From: Fasciola hepatica
Lineage: Eukaryota; Platyhelminthes; Trematoda; Plagiorchiida; Fasciolidae
Assembly (NCBI GenBank): GCA_948099385.1
Contig: CANUEZ040000205.1
Location: 868,001-932,000, forward strand
Length of the DNA stretch: 64,000 nucleotides
Direction: 5' to 3'
Part shown: one piece after another, positions 1-11,870 of the stretch
Numbering within the stretch: the stretch's first letter is position 1
Layout: every line of letters starts with the position of its first letter
The notes under the pieces: model-generated
What the model was told of the DNA's origin: nothing
Seen by the model: the letters and a program-made list of their open reading frames with translations, nothing else
The model's database searches: none
Program-made: the position numbers and the translations under genes

Positions 1-285
1 TCAACATCTACACTACATGATATAGCACCGTTCCCAAACTCGCTTTAAATTTGAATGGTAAGAACCAGCTTCGCGCACACCGATCCACTCCTATGATGGA
101 TGATTTCTCTGTAGGGGCCTAAGTACAACCAACGCATTCCCAAATGAACAACCTACACAGCTTCCTTACTATGCCTGCAATTGATTAGTAGTACGAGATT
201 AGATTAGATTAGATTAGATTTGTATAATATGATTGATCATGCAGCTTGAACGCTCAACTGAGCATTGAAATCCATGGAAGCACTG
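1..285. repeat. Left-edge partial satellite unit
   Basis: Taking the ribozyme cleavage site as the unit boundary, this is the incomplete unit before the first cleavage site in the window. Base 1 aligns with base 432 of the next unit. It holds the 3' variable part, the conserved block, the GATTA tract at 197-220 and the outer stem I strand of the first hammerhead. Confidence 0.95.
197..220. repeat. GATTA pentamer tract (reference, 4.8 units)
   Basis: A short perfect microsatellite present in every satellite unit. Four GATTA units plus GATT give the 431-bp class; one extra unit gives the 436-bp class. Many units have a GATCA or GATAA interruption, and a few have AAGTTAGATA. It is one base per unit away from the insect telomere pentamer, but is never longer than about six units. 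Confidence 0.95.
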
Positions 286-329
286 TACAGCTGTTTCATC
301 CTCTAAGGGACTCGACTCATCAGCAGTGC
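280..329 (-). ncRNA. Type I hammerhead self-cleaving ribozyme (reference copy)
   Basis: Read on the minus strand, the parts appear in the order of a type I hammerhead. The 5' strand of stem I is GCACUG (329-324). Then come the invariant CUGAUGA (323-317; C3 to A9), the stem II region (316-298), GAA (297-295; G12-A14), stem III ACA-GC-UGU (294-287), A17 (286), and the 3' strand of stem I, CAGUGC (285-280), fully complementary to the first strand. The cleavage triplet is GUA, and the predicted scissile bond joins 286 and 285. Outside, a 1x3 internal loop (U330 against 279-277) is followed by G331-C276, U332-A275 and A333-U274, a G-G mismatch, then C335-G272, U336-A271 and two G-U pairs. An internal loop here is where natural hammerheads contact loop II. 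Stem II closes with GUC/GAU (G10.1-U11.1 wobble). The very short stem III is typical of animal satellite hammerheads. Activity is inferred, not shown. Confidence 0.92.
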
Positions 330-716
330 ACATCGAACGAACCCACACGGGCACTCCAACAACCGGTGAACCTTTGTGAATCGAACAACTTAACAACACA
401 AGGCTATCCGGGATGGCTCTAAACGCTTTGTTCAACATCTACACTACATGATATAGCACCCTTCCCAAACTCGCTTCAAATTTGAATGGTGAGAACCAGC
501 TTCGCGCACACCGATCGACTCCTATGATGGATGACTTCTCTGTAGGGGCCTAAGTACAACCAACGCATTCCCAAATGAACAACCTACACAGCTTCCTTAC
601 TATGCATGCAATTGATTAGTAGTACGAGATTAGATTAGATTAGATTAGATTTGTATAATATGATTGATCATGCAGCTTGAACGCTCAACTGAGCATTGAA
701 ATCCATGGAAGCACTG
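286..716. repeat. Reference satellite unit, cleavage site to cleavage site (431 bp)
   Basis: This is a complete unit in the phase that the ribozyme would generate; its minus-strand RNA would start at 716 and end at 286. Landmarks: 286-329, stem III, stem II, core and the 5' strand of stem I. 339-355 is the haplotype hotspot. 377-387 is a B-box-like motif on the minus strand. 525-628 is the conserved segment with the TGCATGCA palindrome at 603-610. 628-651 is the GATTA tract. The AT-rich TATAATATGATTGATCATGC segment follows at 654-673. The other units follow this plan. Confidence 0.95.
525..628. repeat. Most uniform segment of the unit (no known function)
   Basis: The stretch from GATGGATGACTTCTCTG to AGTAGTACGAGA is nearly identical in most units, with occasional isolated changes such as GAATTC for GACTTC, GTATAACC for GTACAACC and CCTCAC for CCTTAC. 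It includes the palindrome TGCATGCA (603-610). No coding frame, RNA fold or protein-binding motif is recognised. Confidence 0.6.
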
Positions 717-2867
717 TACAGCTGTTTCATCCTCTAAGGGACTCGACTCATCAGCAGTGCACATCGACCGAGCCACCACGAACCCTCCAACAACCGGTGA
801 ACCATTGTGAATCGAACAACTTAACAACACAAGACTATCCGGGATGGCTATCAACGTTTTGTTCAACATCTACACTACATTATATGGCACCGTTCCCAAA
901 CTCGCTTTAAATTTGAATGGTAAGAACCAGCTTCGCGCACACCGATCGACTCCTATGATGGATGACTTCTCTGTAGGGGCCTAAGTACAACCAACGCATT
1001 CCCAAATGAACAACCTACACGGCTTCCTTACTATGCATGCAATTGATTAGTAGTACGAGATTAGATTAGATTAGATTAGATTTGTATAATATGATTGATC
1101 ATGCAGCTTGAACGCTCAACTGAGCATTGAAATCCATGGAAGCACTGTACAGCTGTTTCATCCTTTAAGGGACTCGACTCATCAGCAGTGCACATCGACC
1201 GAGCCCCCACGGGCACTCCAACAACCGGTGAACCATTGTGAATCGAACAACTTAACAACACAAGGCTATCCGGGATGGCTCTAAACGCTTTGTTCAACAT
1301 CTACACTACATGATATGGCACCCTTCCCAAACTCGCTTCAAATTTGAATGGTAAGAACCAGCTTCGCGCACACCGATCGAATCCTGTGATGGATGACTTC
1401 TCTGTAGTGGCCTAAGTACAACCAACGCATTCCCAAATGAACAACCTACACAGCTTCCTTACTATGCATGCAATTGATTAGTAGTACGAGATTAGATTAG
1501 ATTAGATTAGATTTGTATAATATGATTGATCATGCAGCTTGAACGCTCAACTGAGCATTGAAATCCATGGAAGCACTGTACAGCTGTTTCATCCTCTAAG
1601 GGACTCGACTCATCAGCAGTGCACATCGACCGACAAACACACGGGCACTACAACAACCGGTGAACCATTGTGAATCGAACAACTTAACAACACAAGGCTA
1701 TCCGGGATGGCTCTAAACGCTTTGTTCAACATCTACACTACATGATATAGCACCCTTCCCAAACTCGCTTCAAATTTGAATGGTAAGAACCAGCTTCGCG
1801 CACACCGATCGACTCCTATGATGGATGACTTCTCTGTAGGGGCCTAAGTACAACCAACGCATTCACAAATGAACAACCTACACAGCTTCCTTACTATGCA
1901 TGCAATTGATTAGTAGTACGAGATTAGATCAGATTAGATTAGATTTGTATAATATGATTGATCATGCAACTTGAACGCTCAACTGAGCATTGAAATCCAT
2001 GGAAGCACTGTACAGCTGTTTCATCCTCTAAGGGACTCGACTCATCAGCAGTGCACATCGACCGAGCCCCCTCGGACACTCCAACAACCGGTGAAACATT
2101 GTGAATCGAACAACTTAACAACACAAGGCCATCCGGGATGGCTCTCAACGCTTTGTTCAACATCTACACTACATGATATAGCACCGTTCCCAAACTCGCT
2201 TTAAATTTGAATGGTAAGAACCAGCTTCGCGCACACCGATCGACTCCTATGATGGATGACTTCTCTGTAGTGGCCTAAGTACAACCAACGCATTCCCAAA
2301 TGAACAACCTACACAGCTTCCTTACTATGCATGCAATTGATTAGTAGTACGAGATTAGATTAGATTAGATTAGATTTGTATAATATGATTGATCATGCAA
2401 CTTGAACGCTCAACTGAGCATTGAAATCCATGGAAGCACTGTACAGCTGTTTCATCTTCTAAGGGACTCGACTCATCAGCAGTGCAAATCGACCGAGCCC
2501 CCTCGGACACTCCAACAACCGGTGAAACATTGTGAATCGAACAACTAAACAACACAAGGCCATCCGGGATGGCTCTCAACGCTTTGTTCAACATCTAAAC
2601 TACATGATATAGCACCCTTCCCAAACTCGCTTTAATATTTGAATGGTAAGAACCAGCTTCGCGCACACCGATCGACTCCTATGATGGATGACTTCTCTGT
2701 AGGGGCCTAAGTACAACCAACGCATTCCCAAATGAACAACCTACACAGCTTCCTTACTATGCATGCAATTGATTAGTAGTACGAGATTAGATTAGATTAG
2801 ATTAGATTTGTATAATATGATTGATCATGCAGCTTGAACGCTCAACTGAGCATTGAAATCCATGGAA

Positions 2868-2917
2868 GCACTGTACAGCTGTTTCATTCTCTAAGGGACT
2901 CGACTCATCAGCAGTGC
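2868..2917 (-). ncRNA. Hammerhead, weakened stem II subfamily (example)
   Basis: The core and stems I and III match the reference, but G11.3 is A (plus strand CATTCTC instead of CATCCTC). The third pair of stem II, C10.3-G11.3, is therefore lost. The same change is seen at 4166, 11494, 12797, 15393, 16696, 17132, 17563, 18425, 19287, 19718, 21017, 23173 and 26626, all in the left 27 kb. With only a G-U and a U-A pair next to the core, cleavage is probably slower in these copies. Confidence 0.85.
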
Positions 2918-5900
2918 ACATCGACCGAGCCCCCACGGGCACTCCAACAACCGGTGAACCATTGTGAATCGAACAACTTAACAACACAAGACTATCCGGG
3001 ATGGCTCTCAACGCTTTGTTCAACATCTACACTACATGATATAGCACCGTTCCCAAACTCGCTTTAAATTTGAATGGCAAGAACCAGCTTCGCGCACACC
3101 GATCGACTCCTATGATGGATGAATTCTCTGTAGGGGCCTAAGTACAACCAACGCATTCCCAAATGAACAACCTACACAGCTTCTTTACTATGCATGCAAT
3201 TGATTAGTAGTACGAGATTAGATTAGATTAGATTAGATTAGATTTGTATAATATGATTGATCATGCAACTTGAACGCTCAACTGAGCATTGAAATCCATG
3301 GAAGCACTGTACAGCTGTTTCATCCTCTAAGGGACTCGACTCATCAGCAGTGCACATCGACCGAGCCCCCACGGGCACTCCAATAACCGGTGAACCATTG
3401 TGAATCGAACAACTTAACAACACAAGGCTATCCGGGATGGCTATCAACGCTTTGTTCAACATCTACACTACATGATATAGCACCGTTCCCAAACTCGCTT
3501 CAAATTTGAATGGTAAGAACCAGCTTCGCGCACACCGATCGACTCCTATGATGGATGACTTCTCTGTAGGGGCCTAAGTACAACCAACGCATTCCCAAAT
3601 GAACAACCTACACAGCTTCCTTACTATGCATGCAATTGATTAGTAGTACGAGATTAGATTAGATTAGATTAGATTTGTATAATATGATTGATCATGCAAC
3701 TTGAACGCTCAACTGAGCATTGAAATCCATGGAAGCACTGTACAGCTGTTTCATCTTCTAAGGGACTCGACTCATCAGCAGTGCACGTCGACCGACAAAC
3801 ACACGGGCACTCCAACAACCGGTGAACCATTGTGAATCGAACAACTTAACAACACAAGGCTATCCGGGATGGCTATCAACGCTTTGTTCAACATCTACAC
3901 TAAATGATATAGCACCCTTCCCAAACTCGCTTTAAATTGAACGGTAAGAACCAGCTTCGCGCACACCGATCGACTCCTGTGATGGATGACTTCTCTGTAG
4001 GGGCCTAAGTACAACCAACGCATTCCCAAATGAACAACCTACACAGCTTCCTTACTATGCATGCAATTGATTAGTAGTACGAGATTAGATTAGATTAGAT
4101 TAGATTTGTATAATATGATTGATCATGCAGCTTGAACGCTCAACTGAGCATTGAAATCCATGGAAGCACTGTACAGCTGTTTCATTCTCTAAGGGACTCG
4201 ACTCATCAGCAGTGCACATCGACCGAGCCCCCACGAACCCTCCAACAACCGGTGAACCATTGTGAATCGAACAACTTAACAACACAAGGCTATCCGGGAT
4301 GGCTCTCAACGCTTTGTTCAACATCTACACTACATGATATAGTACCCTTCCCAAACTCGCTTCAAATTTGAATGGCAAGAACCAGCTTCGCGCACACCGA
4401 TCGACTCCTATGATGGATGACTTCTCTGTAGGGGCCTAAGTACAACCAACGCATTCCCAAATGAACAACCTACACAGCTTCCTTACTATGCATGCAATTG
4501 ATTAGTAGTACGAGATTAGATTAGATTAGATTAGATTTGTATAATATGATTGATCATGCAGCTTGAACGCTCAACTGAGCATTGAAATCCATGGAAGCAC
4601 TGTACAGCTGTTTCATCCTCTTAGGGACTCGACTCATCAGCAGTGCACATCGACCGAGCCTCCCACGGGCACTCCAACAACCGGTGAACCATTGTGAATC
4701 GAACAACTTAACAACACAAGGCTATCCGGGATGGCTCTCAACGCTTTGTTCAACATCTACACTACATGATATAGCACCCTTCCCAAACTCGCTTTAAAAT
4801 TGAATGGTAAGAACCAGCTTCGCGCACACCGATCGACTCCTATGATGGATGACTTCTCTGTAGGGGCCTAAGTACAACCAACGCATTCCCAAATGAACAA
4901 CCTACACAGCTTCCCTACTATGCATGCAATTGATTAGTAGTACGAGATTAGATCAGATTAGATTAGATTTGTATAATATGATTGATCATGCAGCTTGAAC
5001 GCTCAACTGAGCATTGAAATCCATGGAAGCACTGTACAGCTGTTTCATCCTCTAAGGGACTCGACTCATCAGCAGTGCACATCGACCGAGCCACCACGGG
5101 CACTACAACAACCGGTGAACCATTGTGAATCGATCAAATTAACAACACAAGGCTATCCGGGATGGCTCTCAACGCTTTGTTCAACATCTACACTACATGA
5201 TATAGCACCGTTCCCAAACTCGCTTTAAATTGAACGGTAAGAACCAGCTTCGCGCACACCGATCGACTCCTGTGATGGATGACTTCTCTGTAGGGGCCTA
5301 AGTACAACCAACGCATTCCCAAATGAACAACCTACACAGCTTCCTTACTATGCATGCAATTGATTAGTAGTACGAGATTAGATTAGATTAGATTAGATTT
5401 GTATAATATGATTGATCATGCAGCTTGAACGCTCAACTGAGCATTGAAATCCATGGAAGCACTGTACAGCTGTTTCATCCTCTAAGGGACTCGACTCATC
5501 AGCAGTGCACATCGACCGAGGCCCCACGGACACTCCAACAACCGGTGAACCATTTTGAATGGATCAAATTAACAACACAAGGCTATCCGGGATGGCTATC
5601 AACGCTTTGTTCAACATCTACACTACATGATATAGCACCCTTCCCAAACTCGCTTTAAATTTGAATGGTAAGAACCAGCTTCGCGCACACCGATCCACTC
5701 CTATGATGGATGACTTCTCTGTAGGGGCCTAAGTACAACCAACGCATTCCCAAATGAACAACCTACACAGCTTCCTTACTATGCATGCAATTGATTAGTA
5801 CTACGAGATTAGATTAGATTAGATTAGATTTGTATAATATGATTGATCATGCAGCTTGAACGCTCAACTGAGCATTGAAATCCATGGAAGCACTGTACAG

Positions 5901-8842
5901 CTGTTTCATCCTCTGAGGGACTCGACTCATCAGCAGTGCACATCGACCGAGCCACCACGGACACTCCAACAACCGCTGAACCATTGTGAATCGAACAACT
6001 TAACAACACAAGGCTATCCGGGATGCCTCTCAACGCTTTGTTCAACATCTACACTACATGATATAGCACCCTTCCCAAACTCGCTTCAAATTTGAATGGT
6101 AAGAACCAGCTTCGCGCACACCGATCGACTCCTATGATGGATGAATTCTCTGTAGGGGCCTAAGTACAACCAACGCATTCCCAAATGAACAACCTACACA
6201 GCTTGCTTACCATGCATGCAATTGATTAGTAGTACGAGATTAGATCAGATTAGATTAGATTTGTATAATATGATTGATCTTGCAGCTTGAACGCTCAACT
6301 GTGCATTGAAATCCATGGAAGCACTGTACAGCTGTTTCATCCTCTTAGGGACTCGACTCATCAGCAGTGCACATCCACCGAGGCCCCACGGACACTCCAA
6401 CAACCGGTGAACCATTGTGAATCGAACAACTTAACAACACAAGGCTATCCGGGATGGCTCTAAACGCTTTGTTCAACATCTACACTACATGATATAGCAC
6501 CCTTCCCAAACTCGCTTTAAATTTGAATGGTAAGAACCAGCTTCGCGCACACCGATCCACTCCTATGATGGATGACTTCTCTGTAGGGGCCTAAGTACAA
6601 CCAACGCATTCCCAAATGAACAACCTACACAGCTTCCTTACTATGCATGCAATTGATTAGTAGTACGAGATTAGATTAGATTAGGTTAGATTTGTATAAT
6701 ATGATTGATCATGCAGCTTGAACGCTCAACTGAGCATTGAAATCCATGGAAGCACTGTACAGCTGTTTCATCCTCTAAGGGACTCGACTCATCAGCAGTG
6801 CACATCGACCGAGGCCCCACGGACACTCCAACAACCGGTGAACCATTGTGAATCGAACAACTTAACAACACAAGGCTATCCGGGATGGCTCTCAACGCTT
6901 TGTTCAACATCTACACTAGATGATATAGCAACCTTCCCAAACTCGCTTCAAATTTGAATGGTAAGAACCAGCTTCGCGCACACCGATCGACTCCTATGAT
7001 GGATGACTTCTCTGTAGGGGCCTAAGTACAACCAACGCATTCACAAATGAACAACCTACACAGCTTCCTTACTATGCATGCAATTGATTAGTAGTACGAG
7101 ATTAGATCAGATTAGATTAGATTTGTATAATATGATTGATCATGCAACTTGAACGCTCAACTGAGCATTGAAATCCATGGAAGCACTGTACAGCTGTTTC
7201 ATCCTCTAAGGGACTCGACTCATCAGCAGTGCACATCGACCGAGCCCCCACGGACACTCCAACAACCGGTGAACCATTGTGAATCGAACAACTTAACAAC
7301 ACAAGGCTATCCGGGATGGCTCTCAACGCTTTGTTCAACATCTACACTACATGATATAGCACCCTTCCCAAACTCGCTTTAAATTTGAATGGTAAGAACC
7401 AGCTTCGCGCACACCGATCGACTCCTATGATGGATGACTTCTCTGTAGGGGCCTAAGTACAACCAACGCATTCCCAAATGAACAACCTACACAGCTTCCT
7501 TACTATGCATGCAATTGATTAGTAGTACGAGATTAGATTAGATTAGGTTAGATTTGTATAATATGATTGATCATGCAGCTTGAACGCTCAACTGAGCATT
7601 GAAATCCATGGAAGCACTGTACAGCTGTTTCATCCTCTTAGGGACTCGACTCATCAGCAGTGCACATCGACCGAGCCCCCCACGGACACTCCAACAACCG
7701 GTGAACCATTGTGAATCGAACAACTTAACAACACAAGGCTATCCGGGATGGCTCTCAACGCTTTGTTCAACATCTACAATACATGATATAGCAACCTTCC
7801 CAAACTCGCTTCAAATTTGAATGGTAAGAACCAGCTTCGCGCACACCGATCGACTCCTATGATGGATGAATTCTCTGTAGGGGCCTAAGTACAACCAACG
7901 CATTCACAAATGAACAACCTACACAGCTTCCTTACTATGCATGCAATTGATTAGTAGTACGAGATTAGATCAGATTAGATTAGATTTGTATAATATGATT
8001 GATCATGCAACTTGAACGCTCAACTGAGCATTGAAATCCATGGAAGCACTGTACAGCTGTTTCATCCTCTAAGGGACTCGACTCATCAGCAGTGCACATC
8101 GACCGAGCCCCCACGGGCACTCCAACAACTGGTGAACCATTGTGAATCGAACAACTTAACAACACAAGGCTATCCGGGATGGCTCTCAACGCTTTGTTCA
8201 ACATCTACACTACATGATATAGCACCGTTCCCAAACTCGCTTCAAATTTGAATGGTAAGAACCAGCTTCGCGCACACCGATCGACTCCTATGATGGATGA
8301 CTTCTCTGTAGGGGCCTAAGTACAACCAACGCATTCCCAAATGAACAACCTACACAGCTTCCTTACTATGCATGCAATTGATTAGTAGTACGAGATTAGA
8401 TCAGATTAGATTAGATTTGTATAATATGATTGATCATGCAGCTTGAACGCTCAACTGAGCATTGAAATCCATGGAAGCACTGTACAGCTGTTTCATCCTC
8501 TTAGGGACTCGACTCATCAGCAGTGCACATCGACCGAGCCCCCCACGGACACTCCAACAACCGGTGAACCATTGTGAATCGAACAACTTAACAACACAAG
8601 GCTATCCGGGATGGCTCTCAACGCTTTGTTCAACATCTACACTACATGATATAGCACCCTTCCCAAACTCGCTTCAAATTTGAATGGTAAGAACCAGCTT
8701 CGCGCACACCGATCGACTCCTATGATGGATGACTTCTCTGTAGGGGCCTAAGTACAACCAACGCATTCCCAAATGAACAACCTACACAGCTTCCTTACTA
8801 TGCATGCAATTGATTAGTAGTACGAGATTAGATTAGATCAGA

Positions 8843-11427
8843 TTAGATTTGTATAATATGATTGATCATGCAGCTTGAACGCTCAACTGAGCATTGAAAT
8901 CCATGGAAGCACTGTACAGCTGTTTCATCCTCTAAGGGACTCGACTCATCAGCAGTGCACATCGACCGAGCCCCCACGCTCACTCCAACAACCGGTGAAC
9001 CCTTGTGAATCGAACAACTTAACAACACAAGGCTATCCGGGATGGCTATCAACGCTTTGTTCAACATCTACACTACATGATATAGCACCGTTCCCAAACT
9101 CGCTTTAAATTTGAATGGTAAGAACCAGCTTCGCGCACACCGATCGACTCCTATGATGGATGACTTCTCTGTAGGGGCCTAAGTACAACCAACGCATTCC
9201 CAAATGAACAACCTACACAGCTTCCTTACTATGCATGCAATTGATTAGTAGTACGAGATGAGTTCAAATTAGATTAGATTTGTATAATATGATCGATCAT
9301 GCAGCTTGAACGCTCAACTGAGCATTGAAATCCATGGAAGCACTGTACAGCTGTTTCATCCTCTTAGGGACTCGACTCATCAGCAGTGCACATCGACCGA
9401 GCCCCCACGGACACTCCAACAACCGGTCAACCATTTTGAATGGATCAAATTAACAACACAAGGCTATCCGGGATGGCTATCAACGCTTTGTTCAACATCT
9501 ACACTACATGATATAGCACCCTTCCCAAACTTGCTTCAAACTTGAATGGTAAGAACCAGCTTCGCGCACACCGATCGACTCCTATGATGGATGACTTCTC
9601 TGTAGGGGCCTAAGTACAACCAACGCATTCCCAAATGAACAACCTACACAGCTTCCTTACTATGCATGCAATTGATTAGTAGTACGAGATTAGATCAGAT
9701 TAGATTAGATTTGTATAATATGATTGATCATGCAACTTGAACGCTCAACTGAGCATTGAAATCCATGGAAGCACTGTACAGCTGTTTCATCCTCTAAGGG
9801 ACTCGACTCATCAGCAGTGCACATCGACCGAGCCACCACGGACACGCCAACAACCGGTGAACCATTGTGAATCGAACAACTTAACAACACAAGGCTATCC
9901 GGGATGGCTATCAACGTTTTGTTCAACATCTACACTACATGATATAGCACCCTTCCCAAACTCGCTTCAAATTTGAATGGTAAGAACCAGCTTCGCGCAC
10001 ACCGATCGACTCCTATGATGGATGACTTCTCTGTAGGGGCCTAAGTACAACCAACGCATTCCCAAATGAACAACCTACACAGCTTCCTTACTATGCATGC
10101 AATTGATTAGTAGTACGAGATTAGATTAGATCAGATTAGATTTGTATAATATGATTGATCATGCAGCTTGAACGCTCAACTGAGCATTGAAATCCATGGA
10201 AGCACTGTACAGCTGTTTCATCCTGTAAGGGACTCGACTCATCAGCAGTGCACATCGACCGAGCCCCCACGCTCACTCCAACAACCGGTGAACCCTTGTG
10301 AATCGAACAACTTAACAACACAAGGCTATCCGGGATGGCTATCAACGCTTTGTTCAACATCTACACTACATGATATAGCACCGTTCCCAAACTCGCTTTA
10401 AATTTGAATGGTAAGAACCAGCTTCGCGCACACCGATCGACTCCTATGATGGATGACTTCTCTGTAGGGGCCTAAGTACAACCAACGCATTCCCAAATGA
10501 ACAACCTGAACAGCTTCCTTACTATGCATGCAATTGATTAGTAGTACGAGATGAGTTCAAATTAGATTAGATTTGTATAATATGATCGATCATGCAGCTT
10601 GAACGCTCAACTGAGCATTGAAATCCATGGAAGCACTGTACAGCTGTTTCATCCTCTTAGGGACTCGACTCATCAGCAGTGCACATCGACCGAGCCCCCA
10701 CGGACACTCCAACAACCGGTCAACCATTTTAATGGATCAAATTAACAACACAAGGCTATCCGGGATGGCTCTCAACGCTTTGTTCAACATCTACACTACA
10801 TGATATAGCACCCTTCCCAAACTTGCTTCAAACTTGAATGGTAAGAACCAGCTTCGCGCACACCGATCGACTCCTATGATGGATGACTTCTCTGTAGGGG
10901 CCTAAGTACAACCAACGCATTCCCAAATGAACAACCTACACAGCTTCCTTACTATGCATGCAATTGATTAGTAGTACGAGATTAGATCAGATTAGATTAG
11001 ATTTGTATAATATGATTGATCATGCAACTTGAACGCTCAACTGAGCATTGAAATCCATGGAAGCACTGTACAGCTGTTTCATCCTCTAAGGGACTCGACT
11101 CATCAGCAGTGCACATCGACCGAGCCACCACGGACACGCCAACAACCGGTGAACCATTGTGAATCGAACAACTTAACAACACAAGGCTATCCGGGATGGC
11201 TATCAACGTTTTGTTCAACATCTACACTACATGATATTGCACCCTTCCAAAACTTGCTTTAAATTTGAATGGTAAGAACCAGATTCGCGCACACCGATCG
11301 ACTCCTATGATGGATGACTTCTCTGTAGGGGCCTAAGTACAACCAACGCATTCCCAAATGAACAACCTACACAGCTTCCTTACTATGCATGCAATTGATT
11401 AGTAGTACGAGATTAGATTAGATTAGA
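8843..11427. repeat. Three-unit higher-order repeat, two copies
   Basis: Units at 8843, 9274 and 9705 match units at 10136, 10567 and 10997 in order (spacing 1293 bp, 1292 for the last). Shared diagnostic changes include CACGCTCAC in the first unit, a GATGAGTTCAAATT break of the pentamer tract with GATCGATCAT in the second, and GACACGCC in the third. A one-base deletion (CCATTTTAATGG) separates the copies. Confidence 0.88.
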
Positions 11428-11841
11428 TTAGATTTGTATAATATGATTGATCATGCAGCTTGAACGCTCAACTGAGCATTGAAATCCATGGAAGCACTGT
11501 ACAGCTGTTTCATTCTCTAAGGGACTCGACTCATCAGCAGTGCACATCGACCGAGCCCCCACGGGCACTCCAACAACCGGTGAACCATTGTGAATCGAAC
11601 AACTTAACAACACAAGGCTATCCGGGATGGCTCTCAACGCTTTGTTCAACATCTACAATACATGATATAGCACCCTTCCCAAACTCGCTTTAAATTTGAA
11701 TGGTAAGAACCAGATTCGCGCACACCGATCGACTCCTATGATGGATGACTTCTCTGTAGGGGCCTTAGTACAACCAACGCATTCCCAAATGAACAACCTA
11801 CACAGCTTCCTTACTATGCATGCAATTGATTAGTAGTACGA

Positions 11842-11870
11842 GATTAGATTAGATTAGATTAGATTAGATT
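11842..11870. repeat. Expanded GATTA tract (5.8 units)
   Basis: Example of the longer class, which makes the step to the next landmark 436 bp. Other long tracts precede 3238, 13598, 16194, 20951, 23974, 51140, 58486 and 63663. Confidence 0.9.

Noticed and set aside
197..220. GATTA tract as telomeric DNA
   Set aside because: It resembles the insect TTAGG pentamer but has A in place of G and never exceeds about six units; it is an internal microsatellite of the satellite unit.
253..264. Small inverted repeat GCTCA-AC-TGAGC as a functional hairpin
   Set aside because: It has five pairs with a 2-nt loop and is destroyed in the whole zone C subfamily without compensation.
377..430. tRNA-like or SINE origin based on the B-box-like motif
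   Set aside because: No matching A-box at the proper distance, no cloverleaf, and no oligo-T terminator; kept only as a low-interest finding.
214..438. Recurring minus-strand reading frames of 74 codons, one per unit
   Set aside because: They overlap the plus-strand frames over nearly their full length and include the hammerhead. Their conservation follows from the repeat, and no start context or homology supports translation.
246..479. Recurring plus-strand reading frames of 77-79 codons (and a few of 93), one per unit, as genes
   Set aside because: They are copies of the same satellite segment. Many units lack them through single-base indels or premature stops, substitutions are not visibly synonymous, the protein resembles nothing I know, and the frame lies antisense to the ribozyme.
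525..628. CENP-B box in the conserved segment
   Set aside because: No match to the TTCG and CGGG core elements in the proper spacing; other centromere motifs cannot be judged from sequence alone.
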